A DNA stretch of 64,000 nucleotides from Azotimanducus sp965220185 (GTDB lineage Bacteria; Pseudomonadota; Gammaproteobacteria; Pseudomonadales; Azotimanducaceae). The stretch is from assembly GCA_965220185.1 (NCBI GenBank), contig OZ244807.1, positions 1,550,001 to 1,614,000 on the forward strand. Reading direction: 5' to 3'. The position numbers and the translations under genes were made by a program. Shown piece by piece: positions 15,403 to 24,609 of the stretch (within the stretch, counting starts at the first letter, position 1; each line of letters opens with the position of its first letter). The notes under the pieces are model-generated. The model did no database searches, was not told where the DNA came from, and worked only from the letters and a program-made list of their open reading frames with translations.

Positions 15403-15978
15403 ATGAACTTGCCGAATTCTTTATCCTTGGCACGCCTTGCTGCGGTACCGCTGCTGGTGCTGGCGTACCTGCTGCCGTTTGACTGGTCGGGGTATCTCGC
15501 AGCAGGGATTTTCGCGCTCGCTTCGTTGACCGATCTGCTCGACGGCTACCTTGCGCGCAAGCTCGATCAGGAAAGCTCGCTCGGCGCCTTTCTCGATCCG
15601 GTCGCCGACAAGGTGCTCACCACCACGGCCCTCGTGCTTCTGATCGGCGGCTACGGCTCGTTGCTCATGACGCTCCCCGGCGTCATCATCATCGGTCGCG
15701 AAGTCTTGGTCAGTGCGCTGCGCGAATGGATGGCGGAAATGAACAGGCGCGGCATCGTCCGCGTGACCGTGCTTGGCAAGGTGAAAACAGGCATGCAGAT
15801 GCTCGCGATCATCATTCTGCTGTTCGCCGAACCTCGGATCGAAGCGACGCTGACGCTCATCGGTTTTGGTCTACTGATGGTTTCGGTGGTGTTCACCTTG
15901 TGGTCAATGCAGCAGTATCTGCGTGCTGCTTGGCCGACGCTGGTTTCGGAGCGGCGTGTCACGCGCGCTTCAGGGTAA
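15403..15978 (+). CDS. pgsA: CDP-diacylglycerol-glycerol-3-phosphate 3-phosphatidyltransferase
   Basis: A 191-residue inner-membrane CDP-alcohol phosphatidyltransferase. The signature DGx2ARx8Gx3Dx3D is complete in DLLDGYLARKLD then GAFLDPVADK. About five membrane segments are visible. It makes phosphatidylglycerol phosphate, the first committed step to PG and cardiolipin. It follows uvrC as in many gammaproteobacteria, here separated by a small repeat element that could affect read-through. Its last 20 bases overlap the convergent ribD end. Confidence 0.95.
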   Translation: MNLPNSLSLARLAAVPLLVLAYLLPFDWSGYLAAGIFALASLTDLLDGYLARKLDQESSLGAFLDPVADKVLTTTALVLLIGGYGSLLMTLPGVIIIGREVLVSALREWMAEMNRRGIVRVTVLGKVKTGMQMLAIIILLFAEPRIEATLTLIGFGLLMVSVVFTLWSMQQYLRAAWPTLVSERRVTRASG

Positions 15979-17059
15979 CTCGAACGTCCTGGCCAGATTG
16001 ACGAACATCCACGATGTGGCCGCGAATCGCGTCCGATATCCTGGCGATAGGGAGTTCGGTGAGTCCACGTGCGCTTGATCCAAGGAACATGGGCGCGAAG
16101 TAGAGAATCGCCTCGTTCCACAATCCAGTTTCGATGAAGCGGCCAGTGAGCGCGGCGCCAGCTTCTACGAGCACTTCGTTGCAGCCGCGGTCGGCGAGTG
16201 TTCGGAGGATGCTTTGCAAGAAGCATTGGTCTTCCCTCGATGCGACTCGCAAGACTTCAACCCCCCGCGCTCGCCAAGTCGCCGCCGTCTTGTCATCAAT
16301 GTCACTCGCGGCGATCAAACTGCTTGCTGGTTCTTCAAAGACGAGGGCATCGGCTGACATGTCTGCCTGTGACGAGACGACGACGCGCAAAGGCTGGCGC
16401 ACGACGCCGCTGAACACGTAGCGCGCATCGCGCACCGTGAGCCGCGGATTGTCGCGACGAACTGTGCCGGCGCCGGTAATCACTGCGCAGCTTCGGGCTC
16501 GCCAATACTGTACATCCTTGCGAGAGGATTCGCCGCTGATCCATTGGCTCTCGCCGCTTGCCATGGCGCTGCGCCCATCCATCGACAGGGCCATCTTGAT
16601 GCGCACCCACGGCAGGCCATGCTGTATGCGATGCAAGTAGCCTTGATTGAGCGTCATCGCCGCCGCAAGGCGCGCGTTGACCACGGACACCCCGGCGTCG
16701 CGCAGGCGTTTCAGTCCACGTCCTTTCATTCTTGGGTCCGGGTCCACGAGTGCGCTGACGACGCGCCGCACGCCAGCATCGATCAACGTTTCTGTGCATG
16801 GTCCTGTGCGGCCATGCGCGCAGCACGGCTCCAAGCTCACGTAGGCACAGGCGCCTTGTGCGTGTGCGCCGGCGTCGGCAATTGCGACCGCTTCGGCATG
16901 CGGTCCGCCCGCGTACATATGGGCACCGCGGCCAATGACCACGCCATTCTTGACGAGCAAGCAGCCGACTCGCGGATTCGGCGTTGTCGTGAACAGGCCT
17001 TCGCGCGCGAGTTCAATGGCTGCGGCGAGATAGGCTTTATCGACTTCCGAGAGCGACAA
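15959..17059 (-). CDS. ribD: Bifunctional riboflavin biosynthesis deaminase/reductase
   Basis: A 366-residue two-domain enzyme of riboflavin synthesis. The N-terminal deaminase has PHAEAVAI and LEPCCAHGRTGPC, with His, Glu and two Cys around zinc. The C-terminal NADPH-dependent reductase begins near VRIKMALSMDGRSA and contains TGAGTVRRDNPRLTVR and EVLVEAGAAL. The start appears to be TTG 17059, as no ATG lies nearby in frame. It is the third gene of a glyA-nrdR-ribD run, 24 bases after nrdR. Confidence 0.95.
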   Translation of the reverse strand: MSLSEVDKAYLAAAIELAREGLFTTTPNPRVGCLLVKNGVVIGRGAHMYAGGPHAEAVAIADAGAHAQGACAYVSLEPCCAHGRTGPCTETLIDAGVRRVVSALVDPDPRMKGRGLKRLRDAGVSVVNARLAAAMTLNQGYLHRIQHGLPWVRIKMALSMDGRSAMASGESQWISGESSRKDVQYWRARSCAVITGAGTVRRDNPRLTVRDARYVFSGVVRQPLRVVVSSQADMSADALVFEEPASSLIAASDIDDKTAATWRARGVEVLRVASREDQCFLQSILRTLADRGCNEVLVEAGAALTGRFIETGLWNEAILYFAPMFLGSSARGLTELPIARISDAIRGHIVDVRQSGQDVRVTLKRA

Positions 17060-17083
17060 GGTGAATTCGCAGGCGATATGTTT

Positions 17084-17542
17084 TTACGAAGAACCGCTGT
17101 CCATTTGCCGGATTTCTTCCTGAAAGTCGCTGACATCCTGGAAGTTGCGGTAGACCGATGCGAATCGCACATACGCCACGCTATCCAGTTCTTTGAGCAT
17201 CTTCATGATCATTTCGCCGAGTTCGCCGGATTCGATCTCTCGCTCTCCGGTCTTGCGAATTTGATCCATGACGCTCTGCAGGAGTTCGCGGCGTTGTTCC
17301 TCGGAAACCGGTCGCTTTTCGAGGGCGCGCGCCGTGCCAGCCATGAATTTTGCTTCATCGAATGGTTCGCTGCGGCCATCGCGCTTGCGCACACGCGGTA
17401 GCGTGAGCGAGGCTGTTTCATAGGAAGTGAAACGGTTGCCGCACGCCGCGCATTCGCGCCTTCTTCGCACTTCTGCACCCTTCGCGACGAGTCGCGAATC
17501 GATGACGCGCGTGTCTTCGGATTCGCAGAAAGGGCAGTGCAT
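17084..17542 (-). CDS. nrdR: NrdR ribonucleotide reductase regulator
   Basis: A 152-residue repressor with an N-terminal zinc ribbon (MHCPFCES ... RRECAACGNRFTSYE) and an ATP-cone domain (LPRVRKRDGRSEPFDEAKF). NrdR binds NrdR boxes upstream of ribonucleotide reductase genes in response to ATP/dATP. Length and cysteines are canonical. It is sandwiched between glyA and ribD in the standard gammaproteobacterial order. Confidence 0.97.
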   Translation of the reverse strand: MHCPFCESEDTRVIDSRLVAKGAEVRRRRECAACGNRFTSYETASLTLPRVRKRDGRSEPFDEAKFMAGTARALEKRPVSEEQRRELLQSVMDQIRKTGEREIESGELGEMIMKMLKELDSVAYVRFASVYRNFQDVSDFQEEIRQMDSGSS

Positions 17543-17562
17543 GTAAAACGTCCGCTACATCG

Positions 17563-18852
17563 TCAAGCAGCGCGTGCCTGAGAATCTGTCGAAGCGTGGT
17601 GGTCGCCATAGACGGGAAACTTGCGGCACAGATCTGTCACGCGCGCAGCGACGCTTGCCAGCATGTTGTCGTTGTTCAAGTCCTCAAGCACATCGCACAT
17701 CCAATCGGCAATGAGTCGCGCTTCACCTGCGCCCATGCCTCGACTCGTCATTGCCGGCGTGCCGATGCGCAGTCCACTTGTGACGAACGGACTTCTCGAC
17801 TCGCCGGGCACCGTGTTCTTGTTGACGGTGATGCGCGCGCGTTCAAGCGCGGCATCGGCGTCCTTGCCAGTGATGCCCTTGTCACTCAGATCGATCAGGA
17901 ACAAATGGCTGTCGGTGCCGCCGCTCACCACCTTGTAGCCGCGCGTATGAAACACACTCGCCATGGTGCGGGCGTTGTCCATGGTTTGCTGTTGACGCGC
18001 CTTGAACGCATCGCTCATGGCCTCGTGAAAACACACGGCTTTGGCAGCAATGACGTGCATGAGTGGCCCGCCTTGCGAGCCCGGAAAAAGCGCCGAGTCA
18101 ATTTTTTTGGTCAGGCTTGGATTGTCGCGCGCAAGCACAAGGCCACCTCTCGGACCGCCTAGGGTCTTGTGCGTAGTTGTCGTGACCACGTCGGCGTGCG
18201 GCACCGGGTTCGGATAGATGCCAGCGGCAATCAATCCTGCGATATGCGCCATATCGACCATCAGCAGCGCATCGACGGCCTTGGCGATTTCGGCAAACTT
18301 CGCCCAATCGGCGGTGCGAGAGTAGGCTGAAAAGCCCGCGACGATCATGCGTGGTCGAACTTCTTTTGCGAGCTTCGCAAGTGCGTCGTAATCGATGAGT
18401 CCGCTGGTCGGATCAACGCCGTAGCTGGAAAACTGATACATGCGCCCCGAAAAATTGACCGATGCGCCGTGCGTCAAGTGCCCGCCTTCCTGAAGGTTCA
18501 TGCCGAGCACGGCATCGCCCGGGGTCAGGAGCGCAAGGTAGACCGCGGCGTTGGCCTGCGAGCCTGAATGTGGCTGCACATTCGCGTAGTCGGCGCCAAA
18601 GAGCGCCTTCGCACGGTCGATGGCGAGCTGCTCGGCACGGTCCACATGTTCGCAACCGCCATAGTATCTTCGCCCGGGATAGCCCTCGGCGTATTTGTTG
18701 GTGAGGACGCTGCCTTGGGCCTCAAGCACCGCTGGGCTCGTATAGTTCTCCGAGGCGATGAGCTCAAGGTGTTGTTCTTGTCGGACTCGCTCGTCTTCAA
18801 TGATGGCGTTGATTGCTGGGTCGGTGTCGAGTAGGGCGGATGTGGACAGCAT
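17563..18852 (-). CDS. glyA: Serine hydroxymethyltransferase
   Basis: A 429-residue PLP enzyme that interconverts serine and glycine and loads tetrahydrofolate with one-carbon units. The PLP lysine lies in VVTTTTHKTLGGPRGG. Other conserved parts are LIASENYTSPAVLEAQGS, GYPGRRYYGGCE and RIGTPAMTSRGMG. It is the first gene of the glyA-nrdR-ribD cluster. The 97-bp gap to radA (18853-18949) must hold its promoter. Confidence 0.97.
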   Translation of the reverse strand: MLSTSALLDTDPAINAIIEDERVRQEQHLELIASENYTSPAVLEAQGSVLTNKYAEGYPGRRYYGGCEHVDRAEQLAIDRAKALFGADYANVQPHSGSQANAAVYLALLTPGDAVLGMNLQEGGHLTHGASVNFSGRMYQFSSYGVDPTSGLIDYDALAKLAKEVRPRMIVAGFSAYSRTADWAKFAEIAKAVDALLMVDMAHIAGLIAAGIYPNPVPHADVVTTTTHKTLGGPRGGLVLARDNPSLTKKIDSALFPGSQGGPLMHVIAAKAVCFHEAMSDAFKARQQQTMDNARTMASVFHTRGYKVVSGGTDSHLFLIDLSDKGITGKDADAALERARITVNKNTVPGESRSPFVTSGLRIGTPAMTSRGMGAGEARLIADWMCDVLEDLNNDNMLASVAARVTDLCRKFPVYGDHHASTDSQARAA

Positions 18853-18949
18853 GAAAATAAAGAGCCTCCGGTGGGAAACGAGAGAATCGTCTGGCGAACG
18901 AGCGGCGAGCGATGAGAAGTCTACGACGCATTATACCTGCCCGCTCGAA

Positions 18950-20329
18950 TCAGACTTCGGCGAGGCGTTGAATCGCTTCGTTGAGCGAGGAGACGCCGTG
19001 CAGTGCCATGTTGCCAATTGATCTGGCGCCTTTCGGCATGTTCGCCTTTGGAAGCAGCGCCGTGCGAAAGCCCTGCTTCGCAGCTTCCTGCAATCGCTCC
19101 TGACCGCCCACAACTGCGCGCACTTCTCCCGTCAATCCAACTTCACCGAAAGCGATCAAACTGCTCGGCAGCGGCTTGTCGCGAAAGCTCGAAAGCACCG
19201 CCAGAATGAGCGCGAGGTCTGCGCCGGTTTCGCCAATGCGCACGCCGCCGACGAGATTGACAAAGACATCCTGAGCGGACAGTGAAACGCCGCCGTGTCG
19301 ATGCAGCACCGCAAGCTGCATGGACAGGCGCTGCAGATCGAGGCCGAGCGCGACGCGGCGCGGATAGCTGCCTTGAATGTCATCGACGAGTGCTTGGATC
19401 TCAACGAGGATGGGGCGCGTGCCCTCCCAGAGCACGGTGATGAGGCTCCCCGGCGAGACGGTATCGCTCCGCTGCAAGAAGATCGCCGAAGGGTTGGCAA
19501 CGCCGCGCATGCCGCGCTCGGTCATTGCGAAGACGCCGAGCTCGTTGACGGCGCCAAAACGATTCTTGACTCCGCGCAAAAGTCGAAAGCGTCCGCCCGC
19601 TGGCGATTCGAGCATCATCGAGCAGTCGATAATGTGCTCAAGCACCTTCGGCCCCGCCAAGTTGCCTTCCTTGGTGACGTGCCCGACGAGCATGAACGCG
19701 GTGCCGGAACGTTTGGCAAGCGTTGTGAACAGCGCCGCGCTTTCGCGCACCTGCGAGACGCTTCCGGGCGTGCCGTCAACAGCCTCTAGACGCATCACCT
19801 GCACTGAATCGACGATGACGAGTTTCGGCTTGAGACGCTCGACAAGAGACGCTACCTGCTCCGCCACAACTTCCGAGGCAACGTGCAACTCGCTTGCGTT
19901 CAGTCCAAGGCGCTTTGCACGGGCGGCCAATTGTTCGAGCGATTCCTCGCCGGTGACGTAGAGCACGCTTTGACCTTCAAGACAGAGCGAGACCGCAACT
20001 TGCAGGAGCAAAGTGCTTTTGCCGGCGCCCGGGTCGCCGCCAATCAAGCTCACCGACCCCGGCACGACACCGCCGCCGAGCACTCGATCAAATTCAGCGA
20101 TGCCGGCGGCGAATCTCGGCGCCTCGGAGACATCGACTTCGGCGAGCCTGCGCACTTCGGCCGCGGTGCCCGCATAGCCGATGCGCGCCGTGCCCTGTGC
20201 GCCCGACGTGCTGCCGAGGCGTATTTCCTTGAGGCAGTTCCATTCGCCGCACACGGCGCACTGCCCTTGCCACTTGGGATGATCGGCGCCACACGCTTCG
20301 CAGACGTAGGCTTTCTTCGCGGCTGCCAT
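18950..20329 (-). CDS. radA: DNA repair protein RadA
   Basis: A 459-residue branch-migration helicase related to RecA. An N-terminal zinc finger (CEACGADHPKWQGQCAVCG) is followed by a RecA-like ATPase with Walker A GDPGAGKST and the RadA motif KNRFG, then a Lon-like C-terminal domain. The frame is open upstream into a repeat element, giving an artificial longer start. ATG 20329 (MAAAKKAYVCEACG) fits the family. It is one base from the CTAG end of that element, so the ribosome site (AGGA) is supplied by the element. Confidence 0.95.
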   Translation of the reverse strand: MAAAKKAYVCEACGADHPKWQGQCAVCGEWNCLKEIRLGSTSGAQGTARIGYAGTAAEVRRLAEVDVSEAPRFAAGIAEFDRVLGGGVVPGSVSLIGGDPGAGKSTLLLQVAVSLCLEGQSVLYVTGEESLEQLAARAKRLGLNASELHVASEVVAEQVASLVERLKPKLVIVDSVQVMRLEAVDGTPGSVSQVRESAALFTTLAKRSGTAFMLVGHVTKEGNLAGPKVLEHIIDCSMMLESPAGGRFRLLRGVKNRFGAVNELGVFAMTERGMRGVANPSAIFLQRSDTVSPGSLITVLWEGTRPILVEIQALVDDIQGSYPRRVALGLDLQRLSMQLAVLHRHGGVSLSAQDVFVNLVGGVRIGETGADLALILAVLSSFRDKPLPSSLIAFGEVGLTGEVRAVVGGQERLQEAAKQGFRTALLPKANMPKGARSIGNMALHGVSSLNEAIQRLAEV

Positions 20330-20330
20330 C

Positions 20331-20611
20331 CTAGTGTCCTGTGTCATAAATAAGTGTGGATTCAGCGCGCGGGAGAAGGGCTGTGGCGAGGCACGTCCCG
20401 CAGGGAATACCTGGCCGTATTGCCAAGGGACGCAATATCACATGAAACTGGGCCACAGCCCTTCTCCTGCCCGCCCTTCTGGAGCGAGCACAATCGCCGA
20501 TGGCTGCGTTGCAGCCCTTGGCAATATGCCCGATATTCCCTGCGGACCGCGCCTTGCCATCAACGATTGCGCTCACTCTGAACCACACTTATTTATGACA
20601 CAGGACACTAG
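20331..20611. repeat. CTAG-flanked MITE-like element (copy 3) between dnaB and radA
   Basis: A 281-bp element bounded by CTAG at 20331-20334 and 20608-20611. The terminal inverted repeats are 29 bp and start CTAGTGTCCTGTGTCATAAA. Inside are a perfect 15-bp inverted pair (20373-20387 and 20452-20466) and two opposed copies of the dispersed core repeat (20401-20430 diverged, 20508-20544), so a transcript would fold into large hairpins. It has no gene. It fills the whole dnaB-radA gap. Confidence 0.8.
20508..20544 (+). repeat. Dispersed core repeat (copy B)
   Basis: Contains TTGGCAATATGCCCGATATT. Nearly identical over about 37 bases to 15289-15325 and, reversed, recognisable at 57778-57814. Confidence 0.7.
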
Positions 20612-20616
20612 AAGGG

Positions 20617-21996
20617 TTAGGCGGTGAATTGTGTATCGATGCCGCTTGCGACATCGTCGTAGTCGCCGCGCTCCACCGGCACGAAACGGCCAATCGCACG
20701 CTGGAACTCAAGCGTCACGGCGCCAGTGGCGCCCGTTCTATGCTTGCCGATAATCAGTTGTGTTTCCCCGAATTCATCGCCGCCGTCGGCATGCCCTGCA
20801 TCATCGTGGTGTACGAACAAGATCAGGTCAGCGTCCTGCTCGATGGCGCCGGAGTCACGTAGGTCCGCCATCCTCGGCTTCTTGTCGTTGCGGCTCTCAA
20901 GCGCTCGATTGAGTTGCGACAGGGCGATGACCGGGACCTTCAGTTCCTTGGCGAGCGCTTTCAGCGCGCCAGAAAATTCGGCCACCTCATTGACGCGTTG
21001 ATCATGGTGGCGCTCGGAGCGCATGAGCTGCAAATAGTCCACCACGATCAAGTCAAGCTTGGTGGTGCCGTCGACACGCCGCGCGCGATTGCGGATTTCC
21101 TGAGAACTCAATGCCCCGGTATCGTCAATATAGAGCGACTTGTTGCGCAGGAGATTGACGGCGCTCGTCAGCGAATCCCATTCGTTGGCGCGCATGCGAT
21201 CGCGCCTGAGTCGCTTCGAGTCGATGCGCGAGAGCGACGATAGCAGCTTGGTGAGGAGTTCATCGGCGGACATTTCCATGGAGAAGAACAACACCGCGCC
21301 GCTGTCTTCGCGCTCTTGCATGATGATTTTTTCAACAAAGTTCAGCGACATGGTGGTCTTGCCGGAACCAGGCCGCCCGGCGAGCACAATCAGATTCTCG
21401 GGCTTGAAGCCGTCGGTGTATTTGTCGAGTTCGGGAATGCCGGTCGAGAGGCCGTCGCCGAGCCCGTCTTCCTTGCCGATGCGCTGATAGAGGTCGTTGA
21501 CCATGCTGAATATGACGCGCGGTCCGGAGCCTCGTTCCTGCCCTTGCTGGATATCGTAGATCTCATGCTGCGCCCGGTCGAGCAGCTCAGCGGTGTTCTT
21601 GCTTGTGTCGTTCGCGAAGTCGGCGATTTGCCGCGCCGCCGACATCAGCTTGCGGCGCACCGAATGCTCGCCGACCACCTTGGCGTAGGCGAGCAGGTTG
21701 GAAGCGCCTGTCACCGCCCAGTACAGCTCTTCCAAATACTCAATGCCGCCAGCCTTGTCGAGTCTGTCCGATTGCTCAAGCGTTTCCTTGACGAGCACGG
21801 GGTCGAAAGGCTGGTTGCTATCGGCGAGGCTCTTGATCGCCTCGAAAATAAGTTGGTGCGCGGGCAGGTGAAAATCGCTTGCGAAGATCTGATCGGAGAT
21901 ATCGAGCCACGCTTTGTTGTGCTGCATCAGCCCGCCAAGGAGGCTTTGCTCAGACTCCTTGGAAAAAGGCAGTGCTTTGCGCTGTGTCTCGTCCAA
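20617..21996 (-). CDS. dnaB: Replicative DNA helicase DnaB
   Basis: A 459-residue hexameric helicase. The N-terminal DnaB domain (LPFSKESEQSLLGGLM) is followed by a RecA-like motor with Walker A GRPGSGKTT, Walker B LDLIVVDYLQLM and the arginine-finger region GKHRTGATG. The start is TTG 21996, because the in-frame stop upstream is the stop of the protease gene and no ATG is available. rpsR-rplI, the usual upstream neighbours, are replaced by a protease gene ending 24 bases before. Confidence 0.96.
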   Translation of the reverse strand: MDETQRKALPFSKESEQSLLGGLMQHNKAWLDISDQIFASDFHLPAHQLIFEAIKSLADSNQPFDPVLVKETLEQSDRLDKAGGIEYLEELYWAVTGASNLLAYAKVVGEHSVRRKLMSAARQIADFANDTSKNTAELLDRAQHEIYDIQQGQERGSGPRVIFSMVNDLYQRIGKEDGLGDGLSTGIPELDKYTDGFKPENLIVLAGRPGSGKTTMSLNFVEKIIMQEREDSGAVLFFSMEMSADELLTKLLSSLSRIDSKRLRRDRMRANEWDSLTSAVNLLRNKSLYIDDTGALSSQEIRNRARRVDGTTKLDLIVVDYLQLMRSERHHDQRVNEVAEFSGALKALAKELKVPVIALSQLNRALESRNDKKPRMADLRDSGAIEQDADLILFVHHDDAGHADGGDEFGETQLIIGKHRTGATGAVTLEFQRAIGRFVPVERGDYDDVASGIDTQFTA

Positions 21997-22020
21997 CGTT
22001 CGATTATCTTCGACTTCGGC

Positions 22021-24609
22021 CTATGACTTCGGCGGGATTTCGCCGAGATAAAAGGTCAGCGACCAGGATTCCAGCTGTCCGGCATCGCCGGGCGCGGCGT
22101 CAATGACTTTGAGCGTCCAGTCGCCCAGCGGCGATTCGCCGTAGAACGCGTTGCCCAGGAGTTCCCAGTCGAGGTCGATATTGGCGGTGAGCACTTCGTT
22201 GAATGGCGGGTTGAGCAGGCTTTCCGTGCCTGACGGCGAGATGAGATAGATGCCGAGGTCGTTGGTGAACGGGTGGGTGATGTGAAAATTCAAGACAACC
22301 GCCTCAACTTTGAGCGCATCATCGATGCCGCTGACGTTGACGCTCTGACGAACACCGCCGCCGCGGTGGTCGGGGATATCGATCGGCGTCGCCACCTTAA
22401 AGACCTCGACACCGTCGCTGAACGTCCCGAGGCTGTCAGGCATGTGAGTTGCGGCAAGTGCGAGGGCCGCATCGACATCGACTGCGCCAAATCCGTACCA
22501 GTTATGGAAGTGATAGCCAGCGGCATTGGTGATCCATGGATGGCGCAGCACGGCCGCCTCGCCGCCAAAACCGATCTTGACCTCATCGATATCGGCATGA
22601 ATCTGACGCGCCGAGCGTGCCAGAATATACTTGACATCGCGCCACGTGAGGTTGGGCTGCGCCTCAAGCAGGAGGGCAATGGAGCCGGATGCATTGGGCG
22701 CCGCAGCCGAGGTGCCGTTGAATGAGTTAACGTAGTCGCCAAGCGGGTTTTCGCTCGCGGAAATGCCGGGGGCACCAGCATATCCGGAGTATAAGGCGTC
22801 ATAGCCTTGCTCTGCGCCCATTTGATCGGTGGTGATCTGGGCGGGATGCTCAATGCCCAACTCGCCCGAAGGCGCGCTCACCCAGAGGGAAGAGCCAGCC
22901 GCCGAGTAGCTCGACTTCTCGCCATTTGCGCTGAAGGCGCCGACGGTGATGAGGTAGGGGAGGTTGGTCCAAAAGTCGGAATTCGACGACACACAGCCAA
23001 TTTCGTCATTGATACTGTAGCTTGCGAGGCAGTCGTCGCAATCGCCGTCATCGCTTTCGCGGCCCCTGATATCGTCAATGCGCTGCATGGATTCGCAGCG
23101 CTCGAAGCCATTTCCCGCAGCTTTGACATATATGGCGCCCATGCCTGATCGCAGGTCTTGCACGCCACGTCGAAAAAGCGCACGGTTATCGGGCAAGGTC
23201 ACATATTCGCTGCCAAATCCGCCGAAGCTCATATTGAAGATATCGACGGTGCTTGAGTTGGGCTGATCGCTACTGCCCCCAAGCGAGTCGAAAGCGGCGC
23301 TCATTTGGCTCGTAGAGAGGAAGTTGTAGGCACGCAAGCGCACGTCCGGCGCTACGCCGCGCAGCCCGATGCCGTTCTCCGCTACCGCGCCAATAATGCC
23401 TGCGACGCCTGTGCCGTGATCTCCGTAGGTCGAGGGAAAGAAGGGGTCGGTTTCGAGACTGCCCGACCAGAGGTCTTGATTGAAGTTGAATGATGCGCCC
23501 GCTTCCACGTTGGATGCGAGGTCAGGGTGGCAGATCTCCATGCCGGTATCGACAACCGCGACATGAACGCCTTCGCCCGTGGGGCCGCCCGCAAGCGTGT
23601 CGGTCATGCTCAAATCCTCACCCTCGACACCGCCGTTGTTGGCATAGGCTTTCTGCCCGCTGTTTTCCAAGTTCCATTGCGCGGCACGAAGCGGGTCTTC
23701 GATGCCGGGCGACTGATTGCGAGGAAGCTCTGGGCAGCGGATGCGAACGCTGCCGTCGTCTTCAATGACAATGCCGCCGAAGTCCTGCGGCTGGCGCGCC
23801 CCAGGCGCTTCCTCTGCAGGTGGATCCGCCTGCATCACGGCGTAGTATGTGCCCGGCCTCGGGAACTCATCGAGCGACACGCGAAAGAATCTTTGGTAGC
23901 CGAGGCCCGGCGTGATCGGCGGAATGTCCGCAGTTTTGAAAAAGAGTCGCGGCCCGCGGGCAGACTTATTTCTACTGGCCCAAAAGGCGATCTTGGTGGG
24001 TGATGTCTCGACAGCGCCGACATTGTAGGTGGACGCGAGAAAATCCACTCGATCAGGCCCGATGACCGGATCGTCAAAGAACGTATACAGCTTGCCGTAA
24101 ATGCTGTCCTTGGCATCTTCGAACAGCGCGCCTTGATCAATGATCTTGAGGCTGACTGAGGATGAGTCGGCTGCCCGCGCATTGCCTGAGATAGCGTTGA
24201 TTGCGATGTTGATGGTCTCATCGCCCTCGGCTTCAAAATCTCGGATTGGCCAAAGGTGCAGGCTCAAGCTCTCCGACAACGTGCTGCCGAGCGGCACGCT
24301 GACTTCGGGTTCGAATTCGAAATCACCGCCGAGCGTCGCCGTGCCCGTCACCGTAAAGCTCAGATCGACCACCACATCTTCAGGCTGCAATTGCGACAAG
24401 TTCAACCTCAATTCAATAGGTGTGCCTGTGTCCCATTCGTGGATTTCTGTGATTCCGCCAGTAACCGTCAAGCCCACTTCGGTAGGCGGCGGCGATTGCT
24501 CGTCCGAACTACTACCGCCGCTGCCGCCTCCGCCGCCGCAACCAAGCAGCACGAGCGTAGCGAGCAGCGTCAGTCCCCGCAGCACGCTTCGTCCATTACA
24601 TGGGCACAT
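22021..24609 (-). CDS. Secreted subtilisin-like (S8) lipoprotein protease with P domain
   Basis: An 862-residue exported protease. The N-terminus has a lipobox (LVLLGC) followed by Gly/Ser linkers, so it is probably lipid-anchored. A Calx-beta-like domain (about 45-155, FEAEGDETINIAI) precedes the S8 catalytic domain with Asp in VAVVDTGM, His in YGDHGTGVAG and Ser in NGTSAAAPNA. The final ~130 residues resemble a proprotein-convertase P domain (ITHPFTNDLGIYLISPSGTE ... GDWTLKVID). There is no inhibitor_I9 propeptide inside the protein. Its start overlaps by 14 bases the end of a small secreted protein gene that may supply that function. Confidence 0.9.
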   Translation of the reverse strand: MCPCNGRSVLRGLTLLATLVLLGCGGGGGSGGSSSDEQSPPPTEVGLTVTGGITEIHEWDTGTPIELRLNLSQLQPEDVVVDLSFTVTGTATLGGDFEFEPEVSVPLGSTLSESLSLHLWPIRDFEAEGDETINIAINAISGNARAADSSSVSLKIIDQGALFEDAKDSIYGKLYTFFDDPVIGPDRVDFLASTYNVGAVETSPTKIAFWASRNKSARGPRLFFKTADIPPITPGLGYQRFFRVSLDEFPRPGTYYAVMQADPPAEEAPGARQPQDFGGIVIEDDGSVRIRCPELPRNQSPGIEDPLRAAQWNLENSGQKAYANNGGVEGEDLSMTDTLAGGPTGEGVHVAVVDTGMEICHPDLASNVEAGASFNFNQDLWSGSLETDPFFPSTYGDHGTGVAGIIGAVAENGIGLRGVAPDVRLRAYNFLSTSQMSAAFDSLGGSSDQPNSSTVDIFNMSFGGFGSEYVTLPDNRALFRRGVQDLRSGMGAIYVKAAGNGFERCESMQRIDDIRGRESDDGDCDDCLASYSINDEIGCVSSNSDFWTNLPYLITVGAFSANGEKSSYSAAGSSLWVSAPSGELGIEHPAQITTDQMGAEQGYDALYSGYAGAPGISASENPLGDYVNSFNGTSAAAPNASGSIALLLEAQPNLTWRDVKYILARSARQIHADIDEVKIGFGGEAAVLRHPWITNAAGYHFHNWYGFGAVDVDAALALAATHMPDSLGTFSDGVEVFKVATPIDIPDHRGGGVRQSVNVSGIDDALKVEAVVLNFHITHPFTNDLGIYLISPSGTESLLNPPFNEVLTANIDLDWELLGNAFYGESPLGDWTLKVIDAAPGDAGQLESWSLTFYLGEIPPKS

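Noticed and set aside
16544..17401. 285-codon open frame on the plus strand across ribD and nrdR
   Set aside because: Shadow of two well-supported minus-strand genes; no recognisable domain.
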